From: Nocardioides limicola
Lineage (GTDB): Bacteria; Actinomycetota; Actinomycetes; Propionibacteriales; Nocardioidaceae
Assembly (NCBI RefSeq): GCF_016827675.1
Contig: NZ_JAERJA010000002.1
Span: forward strand, 62,001 to 126,000
Direction of reading: 5' to 3'
DNA length: 64,000 nucleotides
The translations under genes and the position numbers were made by a program. The notes below the pieces were generated by a model, which saw nothing but the letters and a program-made list of their open reading frames with translations, ran no database searches and was not told where the DNA came from. Positions within the stretch are counted from its first letter, which is position 1. Every line of letters starts with the position of its first letter. This document shows, piece after piece, positions 48,668-57,263 of this stretch.

Positions 48668-48675
48668 GGGGGGTC

Positions 48676-49368
48676 CTAGCGGTTCGGCAGGCCGTAGACG
48701 CCTTGCGCCTCGTCCCGGATGACGGTGCCATGGTCGAGTTCGATGACGCGTTTGCGCATCTGGTCAACGATGCCGGCGTCGTGGGTGGCCATCACCACGG
48801 TGGTGCCGGTGCGGTTGATCCGGTCCAGCAGCTTCATGATCCCGACCGAGGTGGTGGGGTCGAGGTTGCCGGTCGGCTCGTCGGCGATCAGGATCATCGG
48901 CCGGTTCACGAACGCGCGCGCGATGGCGACCCGCTGCTGTTCACCGCCGGAGAGTTCGTCGGGCATCCGGTGCCCCTTGCCGTCCAGGCCGACCAGTTCC
49001 AGGGTCTCCGGCACCACGCGGTTGATGTGGCCGCGGGACTTGCCGATCACCTGGAGGGCGAAGGCGACGTTCTCGGTGACCGTCTTGTTGGGCAGCAGCC
49101 GGAAGTCCTGGAAGACGGTGCCGATCTGGCGACGTAGCCGGGGCACCTTCCAGCCGGCCATCCGGTTGATCTCCTTGCCGGCGACGTAGACGCGGCCGGA
49201 GGTGGGCCGGTACTCGCGGAGCACCAGGCGCAGGAACGTGGACTTGCCGGACCCCGAGGAGCCGACGAGGAAGATGAACTCCCCCTTCTCGACGTCCACG
49301 GAGACGTCACGCAGGGCTGCATGTCCCTGCCCGGGGTAGGTCTTGGTGACCTTCTCGAAGCGAATCAC
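48676..49368 (-). CDS. ftsE: Cell division ATP-binding protein FtsE
   Basis: A 230-residue ATPase. Walker [18 protein letters not shown]-loop [14 protein letters not shown], signature [15 protein letters not shown], Walker [13 protein letters not shown] and H-loop ATHDAGIV are all intact. With FtsX it makes the septal FtsEX complex. GTG start. Order prfB-ftsE-ftsX-M23-smpB is the standard actinobacterial block. Confidence 0.95.
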   Translation of the reverse strand: MIRFEKVTKTYPGQGHAALRDVSVDVEKGEFIFLVGSSGSGKSTFLRLVLREYRPTSGRVYVAGKEINRMAGWKVPRLRRQIGTVFQDFRLLPNKTVTENVAFALQVIGKSRGHINRVVPETLELVGLDGKGHRMPDELSGGEQQRVAIARAFVNRPMILIADEPTGNLDPTTSVGIMKLLDRINRTGTTVVMATHDAGIVDQMRKRVIELDHGTVIRDEAQGVYGLPNR

Positions 49369-49392
49369 TGGGCCGAGACTACTCAGCGGGTC

Positions 49393-50502
49393 CTAGTCGA
49401 CGGTGGCGCCGCGCCGCCAACGGATCCCGGCCTCGAGGAAGCCGTCGATGTCGCCGTCGAAGACTGCCTGGGTCTGGCCGGTCTCGTGCAGGGTGCGCAG
49501 GTCCTTGACCATCTGGTACGGGTGCAGCACGTAGCTGCGCATCTGGTCACCCCAACTGGCGGCCACGTCACCCTTGAGTTCCTTCAGGTGCGCCTCTTCC
49601 TCGGCCTTCTTCAGCGCCAGGAGTTTCGCCTTGAGGATCACCATCGCACTGGCGCGGTTCTGCAGCTGGCTCTTCTCGTTCTGGCAGCTGACCACGGTGC
49701 CGGTCGGCAGGTGGGTGAGCCGGACCGCGGAGTCGGTGGTGTTCACGCTCTGACCGCCGGGGCCGGACGAGCGGTAGACGTCGACCCGGATCTCCTCGTC
49801 GGGGATGTCGATCTCGTCGGTCTGCTCCAGCACCGGCACCACTTCGACCGCGGCGAAGCTGGTCTGCCGGCGGCCCTGGTTGTCGAAGGGGCTGATCCGG
49901 ACCAGTCGGTGGGTGCCGGCCTCGACGCTGAGGGTGCCGTAGGCGTACGGCGCGTGGATCGCGAAGGTGGCCGACTTGATGCCGGCCTCCTCGGCGTAGG
50001 AGGTGTCGAAGACCTCGACGGGGTACTTCCGCTGTTCGGCCCAGCGGGTGTACATCCGCATCAGCATCTCGGCGAAGTCGGCGGCGTCCACCCCACCGGC
50101 GCCGGAACGGATGATCACCAGCGCCTCGCGGGCGTCGTACTCACCCGAGAGCAGGGTGCGCACCTCGAGCGCCTCGACGGCCTTCTGGACGCGGGTGAAC
50201 TCGGCCTCGGCCTCGGCCATCGACTCGTCGTCGCTCTCCTCGGCCGCGAGCTGGGTGAGCACCTCGAGGTCCTCGAGTCGATCGTGCAGCGAGGTGAACC
50301 GCTCCAGCTCGCCCTGCAGGGCGGAGAGGCGGCCGGTGACCCGCTGGGCGTTGGCCTGGTCGTCCCACAGATCGGGGGCGGCCACCTGCTCTTCCAGATC
50401 GGCGATCTCGCTGTTCATGGCGGGGATGCCAAGCACTTGCTCGATGGTCGCCATCGTTGCGGAGAGCTGCTTCAGTCGTGCGTCGAGGTCGGGTGATGCC
50501 AC
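49393..50502 (-). CDS. prfB: Peptide chain release factor 2
   Basis: A 369-residue class I release factor. The stop-codon-reading SPF motif is in [16 protein letters not shown], and the GGQ motif in [17 protein letters not shown], so it decodes UGA and UAA. The gene is continuous, with no in-frame UGA or frameshift site near codon 25 as in E. coli, so autoregulatory frameshifting is absent. GTG at 50502 begins [10 protein letters not shown]. Confidence 0.95.
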   Translation of the reverse strand: MASPDLDARLKQLSATMATIEQVLGIPAMNSEIADLEEQVAAPDLWDDQANAQRVTGRLSALQGELERFTSLHDRLEDLEVLTQLAAEESDDESMAEAEAEFTRVQKAVEALEVRTLLSGEYDAREALVIIRSGAGGVDAADFAEMLMRMYTRWAEQRKYPVEVFDTSYAEEAGIKSATFAIHAPYAYGTLSVEAGTHRLVRISPFDNQGRRQTSFAAVEVVPVLEQTDEIDIPDEEIRVDVYRSSGPGGQSVNTTDSAVRLTHLPTGTVVSCQNEKSQLQNRASAMVILKAKLLALKKAEEEAHLKELKGDVAASWGDQMRSYVLHPYQMVKDLRTLHETGQTQAVFDGDIDGFLEAGIRWRRGATVD

Positions 50503-50627
50503 GAGAGTCAACGGTACGGCACGCCCTGCAGAACTGTGGACACCGGGCGCTGGAGTTGATAGGGATGGAAGTGCAGGACTGCGGGGAAACACATCGAAAC
50601 CGACGAATTCGATCGGAAGGTCACGTT

Positions 50628-51407
50628 ATGTCCGCACAAATCGCAGCAAACCTCATCGACTGGCAGACAGGTTTCACCAACGCCTGGACCCAGATCGCCA
50701 ACTTCGTGCCGAAGCTCGCGATCTTCCTGGTGGTCCTGGTCATCGGCATCCTCGTCTCCAAGGCGGTCTCCGGGGCGTTGGGCAAGGTGATGGAGAGACT
50801 CGGCTTCAACACGGTGCTGGAGAAGTCCGGCGCCAATCGGATGCTCGAAGGCACCCAGATCAAGCCGATCGGGCTGATCACCAAGCTCGTCTACTACTTC
50901 CTGCTGCTGATCTTCCTGCAGTTGGCGCTGAGTGCGTTCGGGCCGACCAACCCGGTCTCTGCGATCGTCAACGACATCGTCGCCTGGTTGCCGAGCCTGT
51001 TCGTCGCGGTAGTCATCCTGGTCGTCGTCGGTGCGATCGCGAACGCGGTGCGCGACCTGATGGGGGCGGCGCTCGCCGCCGTGTCGTACGGCGCGTTGCT
51101 GACCCGGATCACCACGGTCTTCATCATGGCGCTCGGTGTGATCGCGGCCCTGAACCAGATCGGTGTCGGCGCCACGGTGACGCTGCCGGTGCTGATCGCG
51201 GTGCTGGCCACCATCGGCGGCATCTTGGTGGTCGGTGTCGGCGGCGGCCTGGTGCGGCCGATGACGGCGCGTTGGGAGGGCTGGCTGCAGACGATCAGCT
51301 CCGAGGCCTCCAAGGCCCAGGCGCCGCAGAGCCCCGCGGGCGGTGCCCCGATGGGTCAGACCCCGTATGGGGAGGCCCCGCCGAGCCCGCAACCCCCGCA
51401 GTACTGA
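50628..51407 (+). CDS. Membrane protein, mechanosensitive-channel-like (conserved TM helix family)
   Basis: A 259-residue protein with five or six hydrophobic segments. Repeated pore-type motifs such as LVIGILVSKAVSGALGKVMERLGFN, and then VVGAIANAVRDLMGAALAAVSYG, match the Gly/Ala-rich conserved TM helices of MscS-related proteins, but the large cytoplasmic MscS domain is missing; the end is a Pro/Gly/Gln-rich tail. AAGG precedes the ATG. A role in small-ion flux or osmotic response is possible, not shown. Confidence 0.75.
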   Translation: MSAQIAANLIDWQTGFTNAWTQIANFVPKLAIFLVVLVIGILVSKAVSGALGKVMERLGFNTVLEKSGANRMLEGTQIKPIGLITKLVYYFLLLIFLQLALSAFGPTNPVSAIVNDIVAWLPSLFVAVVILVVVGAIANAVRDLMGAALAAVSYGALLTRITTVFIMALGVIAALNQIGVGATVTLPVLIAVLATIGGILVVGVGGGLVRPMTARWEGWLQTISSEASKAQAPQSPAGGAPMGQTPYGEAPPSPQPPQY

Positions 51408-51423
51408 CAACGACTGTCGAGAG

Positions 51424-51591
51424 TCACCCGAGCGGCAACGGAAGGTGAAACACCCACGCCGGGAAGTGGAGGAAGAAGTACGCCGTAACAAGTCCCTCGA
51501 GGTTGTGATGGATTGCGAACTCAAAGGTCGCGACCGATACGGCCACGAACGCGACGATGCGCACTGCGGCCGCAGCCGGCGTCCTCCACAT
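51424..51591 (-). CDS. Small membrane protein (55 residues)
   Basis: A 55-residue protein starting MWRTPAAAAVRIVAFV, with two hydrophobic segments and an acidic middle (FEFAIHHNLEG), ending in HLPLPLG. ATG at 51591 is supported by AAGGAG nine bases upstream. The frame is longer upstream but lacks a second site. It is convergent with the channel-like gene, 16 bases apart. Function unknown. Confidence 0.5.
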   Translation of the reverse strand: MWRTPAAAAVRIVAFVAVSVATFEFAIHHNLEGLVTAYFFLHFPAWVFHLPLPLG

Positions 51592-51701
51592 CAGCAGTCT
51601 CCTTCGAGCTGCTCGCAGCCTACTCGAGGCCCCCGTAGTCGCGGCAAGGTCCGCCGCACCGCGTTGCCCTCCAGGCCGTGAAGGCTGTTGGGCCCATCCC
51701 C

Positions 51702-51941
51702 TCAGCCCACCTTGTCGATCCATCGGGTGAGCCGTCCCTGGGCATCGACTTCGTGAAACGCCGGTGGGCCGGGCACCGGGTCGTCCTGGAGGGTGGCAAT
51801 CACTTCTGTGGATCCGCGCAACTGCTCCTCGATGCCGGTCGTCCAGTGCACATCGGGGGCCAGGAAACGCTCCAGGCGTGCCCAGTCACGGCGCTCGATG
51901 AGCGTCAAGATGTTGCCCACGACAGGGACCTGCTCAGCCAC
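51702..51941 (-). CDS. Short SnoaL/NTF2-like protein
   Basis: A 79-residue protein resembling the SnoaL-like NTF2 fold. The start NILTLIERRDWARLERFLAPDVHWTT is the usual helix pair and first strand, RGSTEVIATL follows, and HEVDAQGRLTRWID is the typical last strands. At 79 residues it is shorter than the 100-130 usual for the family; the middle strands seem deleted, so it may be a reduced or decaying copy. GTG start. Confidence 0.6.
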   Translation of the reverse strand: MAEQVPVVGNILTLIERRDWARLERFLAPDVHWTTGIEEQLRGSTEVIATLQDDPVPGPPAFHEVDAQGRLTRWIDKVG

Positions 51942-52218
51942 CCCGCATCAGCCCTTCCCGCATCGTGCCCGTACAACAGGTGAGCACAGGGATGGTACTC
52001 CCCAGGCGCCGCGCCGCGATGAGCCCGTGTCGCCCGAACACAGCCCGAGGGATTCAGGGCCCGACTGCTCACGCTGCAGGATGCCGACGGGCAGCGGGGC
52101 GGCGGCAACACGGCAACACGGCAACCAAGTTCCTGCCATTCCCCCAATCCCGGGACACCGACCTCGGCGCGATGTGACCATGAGGGGACACCCCCCTCTT
52201 TGGACCCTTGGAGACCCC
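51942..52218. other. 277-base gap holding a copy of part of the cyclase-like gene
   Basis: Positions 52047-52105 match 60498-60556, which code for residues about 40-59 of the cyclase-like protein, with only four mismatches in 59 bases. Outside this stretch no likeness is seen. Next to it GCAACACG occurs twice in tandem (52106-52121). No gene, RNA or clear terminator was found in the rest of the gap. Confidence 0.7.
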
Positions 52219-52593
52219 ATGTCCTCGCTGCTCTTGCGCCGTATCGCCTCGCTCGGGGCGGCCATGGTGCTCGTGGCCTCGCCGCTTCTCGTCCCCACCG
52301 CCGCGAACGCTGCCGCCCTCTCCTGCACGGCCAGCGTGTCCGACTCGAATCCCAAGCGGTACTCCAACGTGTACGTACGAGTGAAGACGGCGCCTGCTGC
52401 CACGGTCCGAACCGTCGCGCACTACAAGACGACGAAGACCATCAAGAGGGGGAAGGCGAACTCCGTCGGCAGGGCAACCCTCAAGTACTACATCTCGGGA
52501 GCCACGCCCGGCTACAGGGTGAAGGTCTCGGTGACTGTCACCAAGAACGGCAGATCGCGCACCTGCGCGACGTCCTTCACTCCGCGTAGGTGA
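52219..52593 (+). CDS. Small secreted protein, Ig-like strand pattern
   Basis: A 124-residue exported protein. A signal peptide (LLLRRIASLGAAMVLVASPLLVPTAANAA) precedes a mature part of about 90 residues rich in Lys/Thr/Arg, with two Cys (SCTASVS and RTCATSF) that could form a disulfide closing a single beta sandwich; alternating VKVSVTVTKNGRSR strands support this. GGAG lies five bases before the ATG. Not recognised otherwise; similar in style to the modules in the secreted protein at 41284. Confidence 0.6.
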   Translation: MSSLLLRRIASLGAAMVLVASPLLVPTAANAAALSCTASVSDSNPKRYSNVYVRVKTAPAATVRTVAHYKTTKTIKRGKANSVGRATLKYYISGATPGYRVKVSVTVTKNGRSRTCATSFTPRR

Positions 52594-52615
52594 CTGGGTA
52601 GTTCTGCTCGACGCC

Positions 52616-53047
52616 TCACTGCCGCAGCCGCAACGAGGCGGACCCGTCCGCCCCCACCCGTGGCGCCTCGGGGGCGAACGGCAACCCGAGCGGCAGCTCC
52701 AGGCGAGCACTGAGCCGGACCAGCACCCGGTCACCGGCCACCCGCACGGTCATCTGGAGGTCGTCGTACTGCTGCCCGGCCCCGGTGTCGGTCAGATAGG
52801 CCGCCACCGCGGCCCGGGCGGCGGCGGCCTCGATGACCAGGTACTCGTCTCCGCCGGGGAGGACCCCGCCGGTGGTCCCGGAGGAGGACTCGGCCGCGAA
52901 CAGAGCGGCCCCGTCGGCCAGGTTGTCCAGCCCGGCGCGCTGCAGGTACGCCGCGGAGGCGTTCACGACCACCGCTGCCACCATCATCACCATCACGGCC
53001 ACCCCGACGATGAACAGCGTGGTCTGTCCCTGCTCGCCGCGACTCAT
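52616..53047 (-). CDS. TadG-like pilus assembly protein
   Basis: A 143-residue membrane-anchored protein. The N-terminal RGEQGQTTLFIVGVAVMVMMVAAVVVNASAAYLQRAGLDNLADGAAL stretch is the standard TadG/Rv3654c type helix, which resembles a pseudopilin. The rest is outside the membrane. The ATG at 53047 overlaps the upstream TadE gene by four bases. Last gene of the Tad operon. Confidence 0.85.
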   Translation of the reverse strand: MSRGEQGQTTLFIVGVAVMVMMVAAVVVNASAAYLQRAGLDNLADGAALFAAESSSGTTGGVLPGGDEYLVIEAAAARAAVAAYLTDTGAGQQYDDLQMTVRVAGDRVLVRLSARLELPLGLPFAPEAPRVGADGSASLRLRQ

Positions 53048-53478
53048 CCGCCGCTCCGGAAGCGGCCCCGGGGCACGGTGTGACTGGCACTCACCGGGAT
53101 GCTCGGCTGGGCGGAGCCGAAGACCCTGGGCAGCAACGGCAGATCGATCCGTGAGGAGACCCGCACCTCGATCACCGCGCCCGGCGCCAGACAGGAGGAG
53201 GGCGAGCAATCCACCTCCAGTGCCCACCGCGGGTCGTCGATCCCCTGATCGGCGTAGGCCAGCGTCACCGCGGCGCGGGCCTGGCGGTGAGCCTCCTCGT
53301 CACTACCGGCGACCGAGATCGCCCGACCCGCTGCGCTGGCTGCGGCGGTGGCGGCATAGGCCTCACGTTGCACTTCGAACACGGTCACCATCAGGTAGAT
53401 CAGCGGCACCAGGAGCAGCAGTCCCAGCCAGGTGAACTCCACCAGCATCGTCCCGGCCTCGTCGCGACGCCGCCTCAT
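53044..53478 (-). CDS. TadE family pilus protein
   Basis: A 144-residue protein. A basic start (MRRRRDEAGTML) is followed by VEFTWLGLLLLVPLIYLMVTVFEVQREAYAATAAASAAGR, with the Glu typical of pilin-like helices, then an external domain with two Cys (DCSPSSC). It is a minor pseudopilin of the Tad system. Start and stop overlap with both neighbours by four bases, so translation is coupled. Confidence 0.88.
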   Translation of the reverse strand: MRRRRDEAGTMLVEFTWLGLLLLVPLIYLMVTVFEVQREAYAATAAASAAGRAISVAGSDEEAHRQARAAVTLAYADQGIDDPRWALEVDCSPSSCLAPGAVIEVRVSSRIDLPLLPRVFGSAQPSIPVSASHTVPRGRFRSGG

Positions 53479-53861
53479 GGCACCCGCTCGCGCACCGAGC
53501 GTCCGACCGCGGAGACCTCGGTGGCCGGCCCCCACAGACCCAGCGGCGGCACGGTCGCCCGTATCCGGACCTCCAGCACCGCGGCGCCCTCCACCTCGGC
53601 GTAGCCCGCGGCGATGTCGTCGGCGAAGCGGGCGGCCAGCACTCGGGAGACGACCTGACGGGCCCGGGCCCTGGCCTCGTCGGGGCCACGGTCGAGACGG
53701 GCGCCGTGCCGGGCCGCGTCGGAGGCAGCAGCGTTGAGCGTGTTCCGCACGTGCAGTACCAGGCCGAGGTGGATCAGGCCGAGCAGCAACGGCACCAGGA
53801 TCATGGCGAGCAGAACGAAGTCGACGACCGCCGACCCCCGCTGGCTCCGACCCCGGCGCAT
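53475..53861 (-). CDS. TadE family pilus protein
   Basis: A 128-residue minor pseudopilin. QRGSAVVDFVLLAMILVPLLLGLIHLGLVLHVRNTLNAAASDAARHGAR is the TadE N-terminal helix, here with Asp in place of the usual Glu after the VV. The C-terminal 60 residues are outside the membrane. It follows the pilin-like gene by one base. Confidence 0.87.
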   Translation of the reverse strand: MRRGRSQRGSAVVDFVLLAMILVPLLLGLIHLGLVLHVRNTLNAAASDAARHGARLDRGPDEARARARQVVSRVLAARFADDIAAGYAEVEGAAVLEVRIRATVPPLGLWGPATEVSAVGRSVRERVP

Positions 53862-53862
53862 C

Positions 53863-54039
53863 TCAGCGGACGCTGTTGAGGGCGTCGCTGAGCATCCGAC
53901 GCAGCTCGGTCTCGGCCACGGCCCAGATCGCCACCACCAGGGCGACGGTCATGATGGTGATCAGCACCCAGCCGGGGACGTCGCCGCGTTCGTCGCGGCC
54001 AAGGATCCTGGCGTGCAGGCGGGCGGGCAGATGGTGCAT
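53863..54039 (-). CDS. Flp pilin-like small protein
   Basis: A 58-residue peptide placed where the flp pilin gene sits in Tad operons. A basic leader (ILGRDERGD) precedes one hydrophobic helix (WVLITIMTVALVVAIWAVA) and a short tail. It lacks the canonical Glu-Tyr after the cleavage Gly, so processing by a prepilin peptidase may differ. AGAGGA lies before the ATG at 54039. Confidence 0.75.
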   Translation of the reverse strand: MHHLPARLHARILGRDERGDVPGWVLITIMTVALVVAIWAVAETELRRMLSDALNSVR

Positions 54040-54056
54040 GGGGGTGTTCCTCTCCT

Positions 54057-54995
54057 CTAGGGCGTGGTCAGGTTCAGGCCGATCAGGCCCGGGTAGAAGG
54101 CGAAGACGATGGTGACCGGAAGCACCAGGAAGACCACCGGGACCATCATCAGCACCTCCTTGCGGGCAGCGGTCTCGATCAGTTGTCGTCGGCCGGCTTC
54201 GCGTACGTCGGCGGCTTGGGCATGCAGCACGTCGGCGAGCGGGGTGCCGCGTTCGACAGCGACCGCCACACCTTGGGCGAACCGGGCCACCAGAGGCAGT
54301 CCGGTGGACGAGGCCATCCGGTCGAAGGCGATCGCCACCGGCATCCCGGTGCGTACCTCGGCCAGCACCCGGGCGAGCTCCTGCGACATCGCGCCTCCGC
54401 TGCGGCGTACCACTCGGTCCAGTGCGCTGACCGGGCTCTCGCCGGCGGCGACCGCCAGGGCGAGCAGTTCGGCGATGGTGGGGAACTCGGTGAGGATCTG
54501 CCGCTCGCGTGACTTGGCCTGCGAGGTCAGCCAGGTGTCCCGGGCAAGCACGCCGACCACGAACGCGACCGCACCCAGGATCAGCAGTGTCGGGATCCGG
54601 GAAGGCTCCCGGAAGGCGCCGATGCCCAACGGCAGTGCGACCACCGCGAGCCCGGCGAAGCCCCAGAGGACCTGCTCCACCCGGAAGGCGGCCACGTCGG
54701 TCTCGAGACCGGCCCGCCGCAACCGCTGCCGGACCGCGGTGGCGCCGCCGAGGATCCGGCCCACGGCGTCGGCGGTGGAGCTGAGCGCTGGGCCGAAGAC
54801 ACCTGCCGCGGCGGCCCACGGTCCGGTCTGGGTCGGCGGCTGCGCTCTGGGTACGCCGGCGGGTCGCGGCAGGTCGGCCAGGTGCGGGAGGACCCGGACC
54901 GCCAACGAAGGGCGTCGTCTGGCCCAGAGCCGGTCACCGGTGAGCCAGACCCCGAAGCCGAGCATGCCACCGAGCAGCGCTCCCCAGACCATCAT
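54057..54995 (-). CDS. tadC: Type II secretion F family protein, TadC
   Basis: A 312-residue inner-membrane platform protein. The GspF/TadC domain lies in the second half: ILTEFPTIAELLALAVAAGESPVSALDRV and MPVAIAFDRMASSTGLPLVARFAQGVAVAVERGTPLADVL, with membrane helices around it and MMVPVVFLVLPVTIVFAFYPG at the end. The ATG overlaps the tadB stop by four bases. Confidence 0.9.
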   Translation of the reverse strand: MMVWGALLGGMLGFGVWLTGDRLWARRRPSLAVRVLPHLADLPRPAGVPRAQPPTQTGPWAAAAGVFGPALSSTADAVGRILGGATAVRQRLRRAGLETDVAAFRVEQVLWGFAGLAVVALPLGIGAFREPSRIPTLLILGAVAFVVGVLARDTWLTSQAKSRERQILTEFPTIAELLALAVAAGESPVSALDRVVRRSGGAMSQELARVLAEVRTGMPVAIAFDRMASSTGLPLVARFAQGVAVAVERGTPLADVLHAQAADVREAGRRQLIETAARKEVLMMVPVVFLVLPVTIVFAFYPGLIGLNLTTP

Positions 54996-55846
54996 GTGAG
55001 GATCCGCTGTTCGGTGGGGAGACGGCCGATCCGCATCATCAGCCGGTAGGCGACCACACAGCAGCCGGCACCGCCGGCCAGCACCAGCACGCCTCCGGCC
55101 GAGTTGTAGCGGCCGATCACCTCGGGCTGGAAGCAGAGCAGGAACAGCACCAGCCAGGGGGCTGCGACGGCCATCCGTGCTCCGGCGACGGTCCAGGTCT
55201 GCCGGGACTCCATCTCGCTGCGGGTGTGGGCCTCGTCGCGCAGGTAGCCGGAGAGGTTGCGCAGCAGGCGGCCGAGTTCGCCGCCGCCGACCTCGCGGGC
55301 GACCCGGAGGCCTTCGATGACCCGGTCGCCGACCGGGTCGGCGAGCCGCTCCTTGAGCCGGTCCAGAGACTCACTGAAGCGGCCGGTGAGCTGGTAGTCC
55401 AGGGCGAACTGGGTGAACGCCGGCCGCAACGGCTCGGGGCCGCGTTGCCCCAATGCGGCGACCGCCTCTGGCAGCGAGAGCCCCGCCCGGACGGCGGAGG
55501 CGAGGTTGTCGACGGCCTCGGGCCATACCTGGGCGAACTCGCGTTGCCGGTTCCGGGCGCGGCTGCTGACCAGGATCACAGGCAGCCAGCCGGCCATGGT
55601 GGCGAAGACGATCGCGACCGGCAAGGTCCGCGACAGCACCTGGATGAGGAGCCCGACGGCCAGGGCCGACACCACGCACAGGGTCACGAAGCCGGACGGT
55701 GCGACCTGCCCCAGTCCGGCCCGGACCAACAGCGCCCGGAGCCGACCAGTCCGGGTGGCGGTCCTCGCTGCCCGGGGCGGCATCGCCACTGCGGCCCAGA
55801 TCAACGCCAGGCCGAGTCCGGTGCTGAGCCCAAGGACGACCCCCAT
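54992..55846 (-). CDS. tadB: Type II secretion F family protein, TadB
   Basis: A 284-residue platform protein of the same family as TadC. FAQVWPEAVDNLASAVRAGLSLPEAVAAL and DRVIEGLRVAREVGGGELGRLLRNLSGYLRDEAHTR make the F domain, with a pair of helices on each side. It starts one base into the stop of the ATPase gene. Confidence 0.9.
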   Translation of the reverse strand: MGVVLGLSTGLGLALIWAAVAMPPRAARTATRTGRLRALLVRAGLGQVAPSGFVTLCVVSALAVGLLIQVLSRTLPVAIVFATMAGWLPVILVSSRARNRQREFAQVWPEAVDNLASAVRAGLSLPEAVAALGQRGPEPLRPAFTQFALDYQLTGRFSESLDRLKERLADPVGDRVIEGLRVAREVGGGELGRLLRNLSGYLRDEAHTRSEMESRQTWTVAGARMAVAAPWLVLFLLCFQPEVIGRYNSAGGVLVLAGGAGCCVVAYRLMMRIGRLPTEQRILT

Positions 55847-57114
55847 CAGGCCGGTCCCAGCAGTTGGTGCACGTCGACCCCGACCCGCGCGTACCGCTCC
55901 GGACGGATCGGCATGCCCTGGCCGCGGACCAGCTCACCCGCCGGCCGCACGAAGACCGGCTCGGTCTCGATGATGTCGTTCTCCACCCGCCCGGTGACGG
56001 CGACGATCTCGTTGACCCGGCGTACCCCGTCGTTGTCGATGCCCAGGTGCACGACCAGATCCACCGAGCTGGCCACCGTGGGGACCACGAAGCGGGCCGA
56101 GATGTTCTCGCCGGCCAGCAACGGCAGCGTGCACATCTTCACGAGGGCCTCGCGGGCGCTGTTGGCGTGCAGTGTGCACATCCCCGGCAGGCCCGAGTTG
56201 AGCGCGAGGAGGAGGTCCAGGCACTCCTCGGCGCGGACCTCGCCGACGATGATCCGGCTGGGCCGCATCCGCAGGCTCTCCTTGACCAGGTCCCGCAGCC
56301 GCACCTCGCCGGTGCCCTCGAGGCCGACCTGGCGGGTCTGCAACTGCACCCAGTCGGGGTGGTTGAAGCGGAGCTCGTAGACCTCCTCGGCGGAGATCAC
56401 GCGCTGTCCGCCGGGGATGGCGCTGGCCAGGCAGTTCAGCAGGGTGGTCTTCCCGGCCTGGGTGCCACCGGCGACCAGGATGTTGAGCCCGGCTCGGACA
56501 CTCGCTTCGAGGAAGGTGGCCGCCCGTGCGCTGAGTGAGCCGAGCTCGACCAGGTCGTTCAGCCCGGTCGCGCGCAGCGTGAACTTGCGGATGTTGACCG
56601 CGGTGAACTCCCGAGCGATCCCTTCCAGGACCACATGCAGCCGATGCCCGTCGGGCAGCATCGCGTCCACGAAGGGCTGGCTGATGTCGATCCGCCGACC
56701 ACTGGCCTTGAGCATCCGCTCCACCAGCTCATTGACCTGGGCGGCGGTGAGCACCAGGTTGGTCAACTCGTGGCGCCCGTGCCTGGCCACGAAGACCCGG
56801 CTGGGGTCGTTGATCCAGATCTCCTCGATCTCCGGGTCGTCCAGGAACGGCTGCAACGGGCCGAAGCCGGAGATCCGCGCGAGCAACTCCCCCACCACCG
56901 CCGACGGATCGACCAGCGGCGTGACCGCCCCCGAGAGGCTGCGGTCCTCGTGCTCGGCGACGATCTCCTCGACGATCCGACGTACCACGGCAGTGTCCCG
57001 CTGCGGATCGACGCCCTGCCTCCGCACCCGGTCACGGACGTCCGCGTCGAAGTGGTCGAGCAGTTCGGCGTGCGCCGGACTGTACGGATGGCTGTACGCC
57101 GTAGCCGAGATCAT
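55846..57114 (-). CDS. tadA: Tad pilus ATPase TadA (CpaF family)
   Basis: A 422-residue secretion ATPase. FVDAMLPDGHRLHVVLEGIAREFTAVNIRKF is the N-domain, Walker A is LVAGGTQAGKTTLLN near residue 215, an Asp box VISAEEVYEL, Walker B ESLRMRPSRIIVGEVRAEE, and the His box GLPGMCTLHANSA follow. It drives pilus assembly. First gene of the operon; no tadZ (CpaE) gene and no prepilin peptidase were found near it. Confidence 0.93.
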   Translation of the reverse strand: MISATAYSHPYSPAHAELLDHFDADVRDRVRRQGVDPQRDTAVVRRIVEEIVAEHEDRSLSGAVTPLVDPSAVVGELLARISGFGPLQPFLDDPEIEEIWINDPSRVFVARHGRHELTNLVLTAAQVNELVERMLKASGRRIDISQPFVDAMLPDGHRLHVVLEGIAREFTAVNIRKFTLRATGLNDLVELGSLSARAATFLEASVRAGLNILVAGGTQAGKTTLLNCLASAIPGGQRVISAEEVYELRFNHPDWVQLQTRQVGLEGTGEVRLRDLVKESLRMRPSRIIVGEVRAEECLDLLLALNSGLPGMCTLHANSAREALVKMCTLPLLAGENISARFVVPTVASSVDLVVHLGIDNDGVRRVNEIVAVTGRVENDIIETEPVFVRPAGELVRGQGMPIRPERYARVGVDVHQLLGPA

Positions 57115-57263
57115 GCGAGCCCCGTCCCGAGATGGAAGTTGATCGTCGCGGACACTCTAAGCGTTCGACACCGGATGGCGACAGCACGACTGTTCATCCT
57201 GTGGATGACGCCCGCTGGTCGACCATCGACGATGAGTCGGGGGGTCTCCCTAGGTTCACCGGC

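Noticed and set aside
49393..50502. Programmed frameshift in prfB
   Set aside because: The frame is continuous from start to stop, with no in-frame UGA near codon 25.
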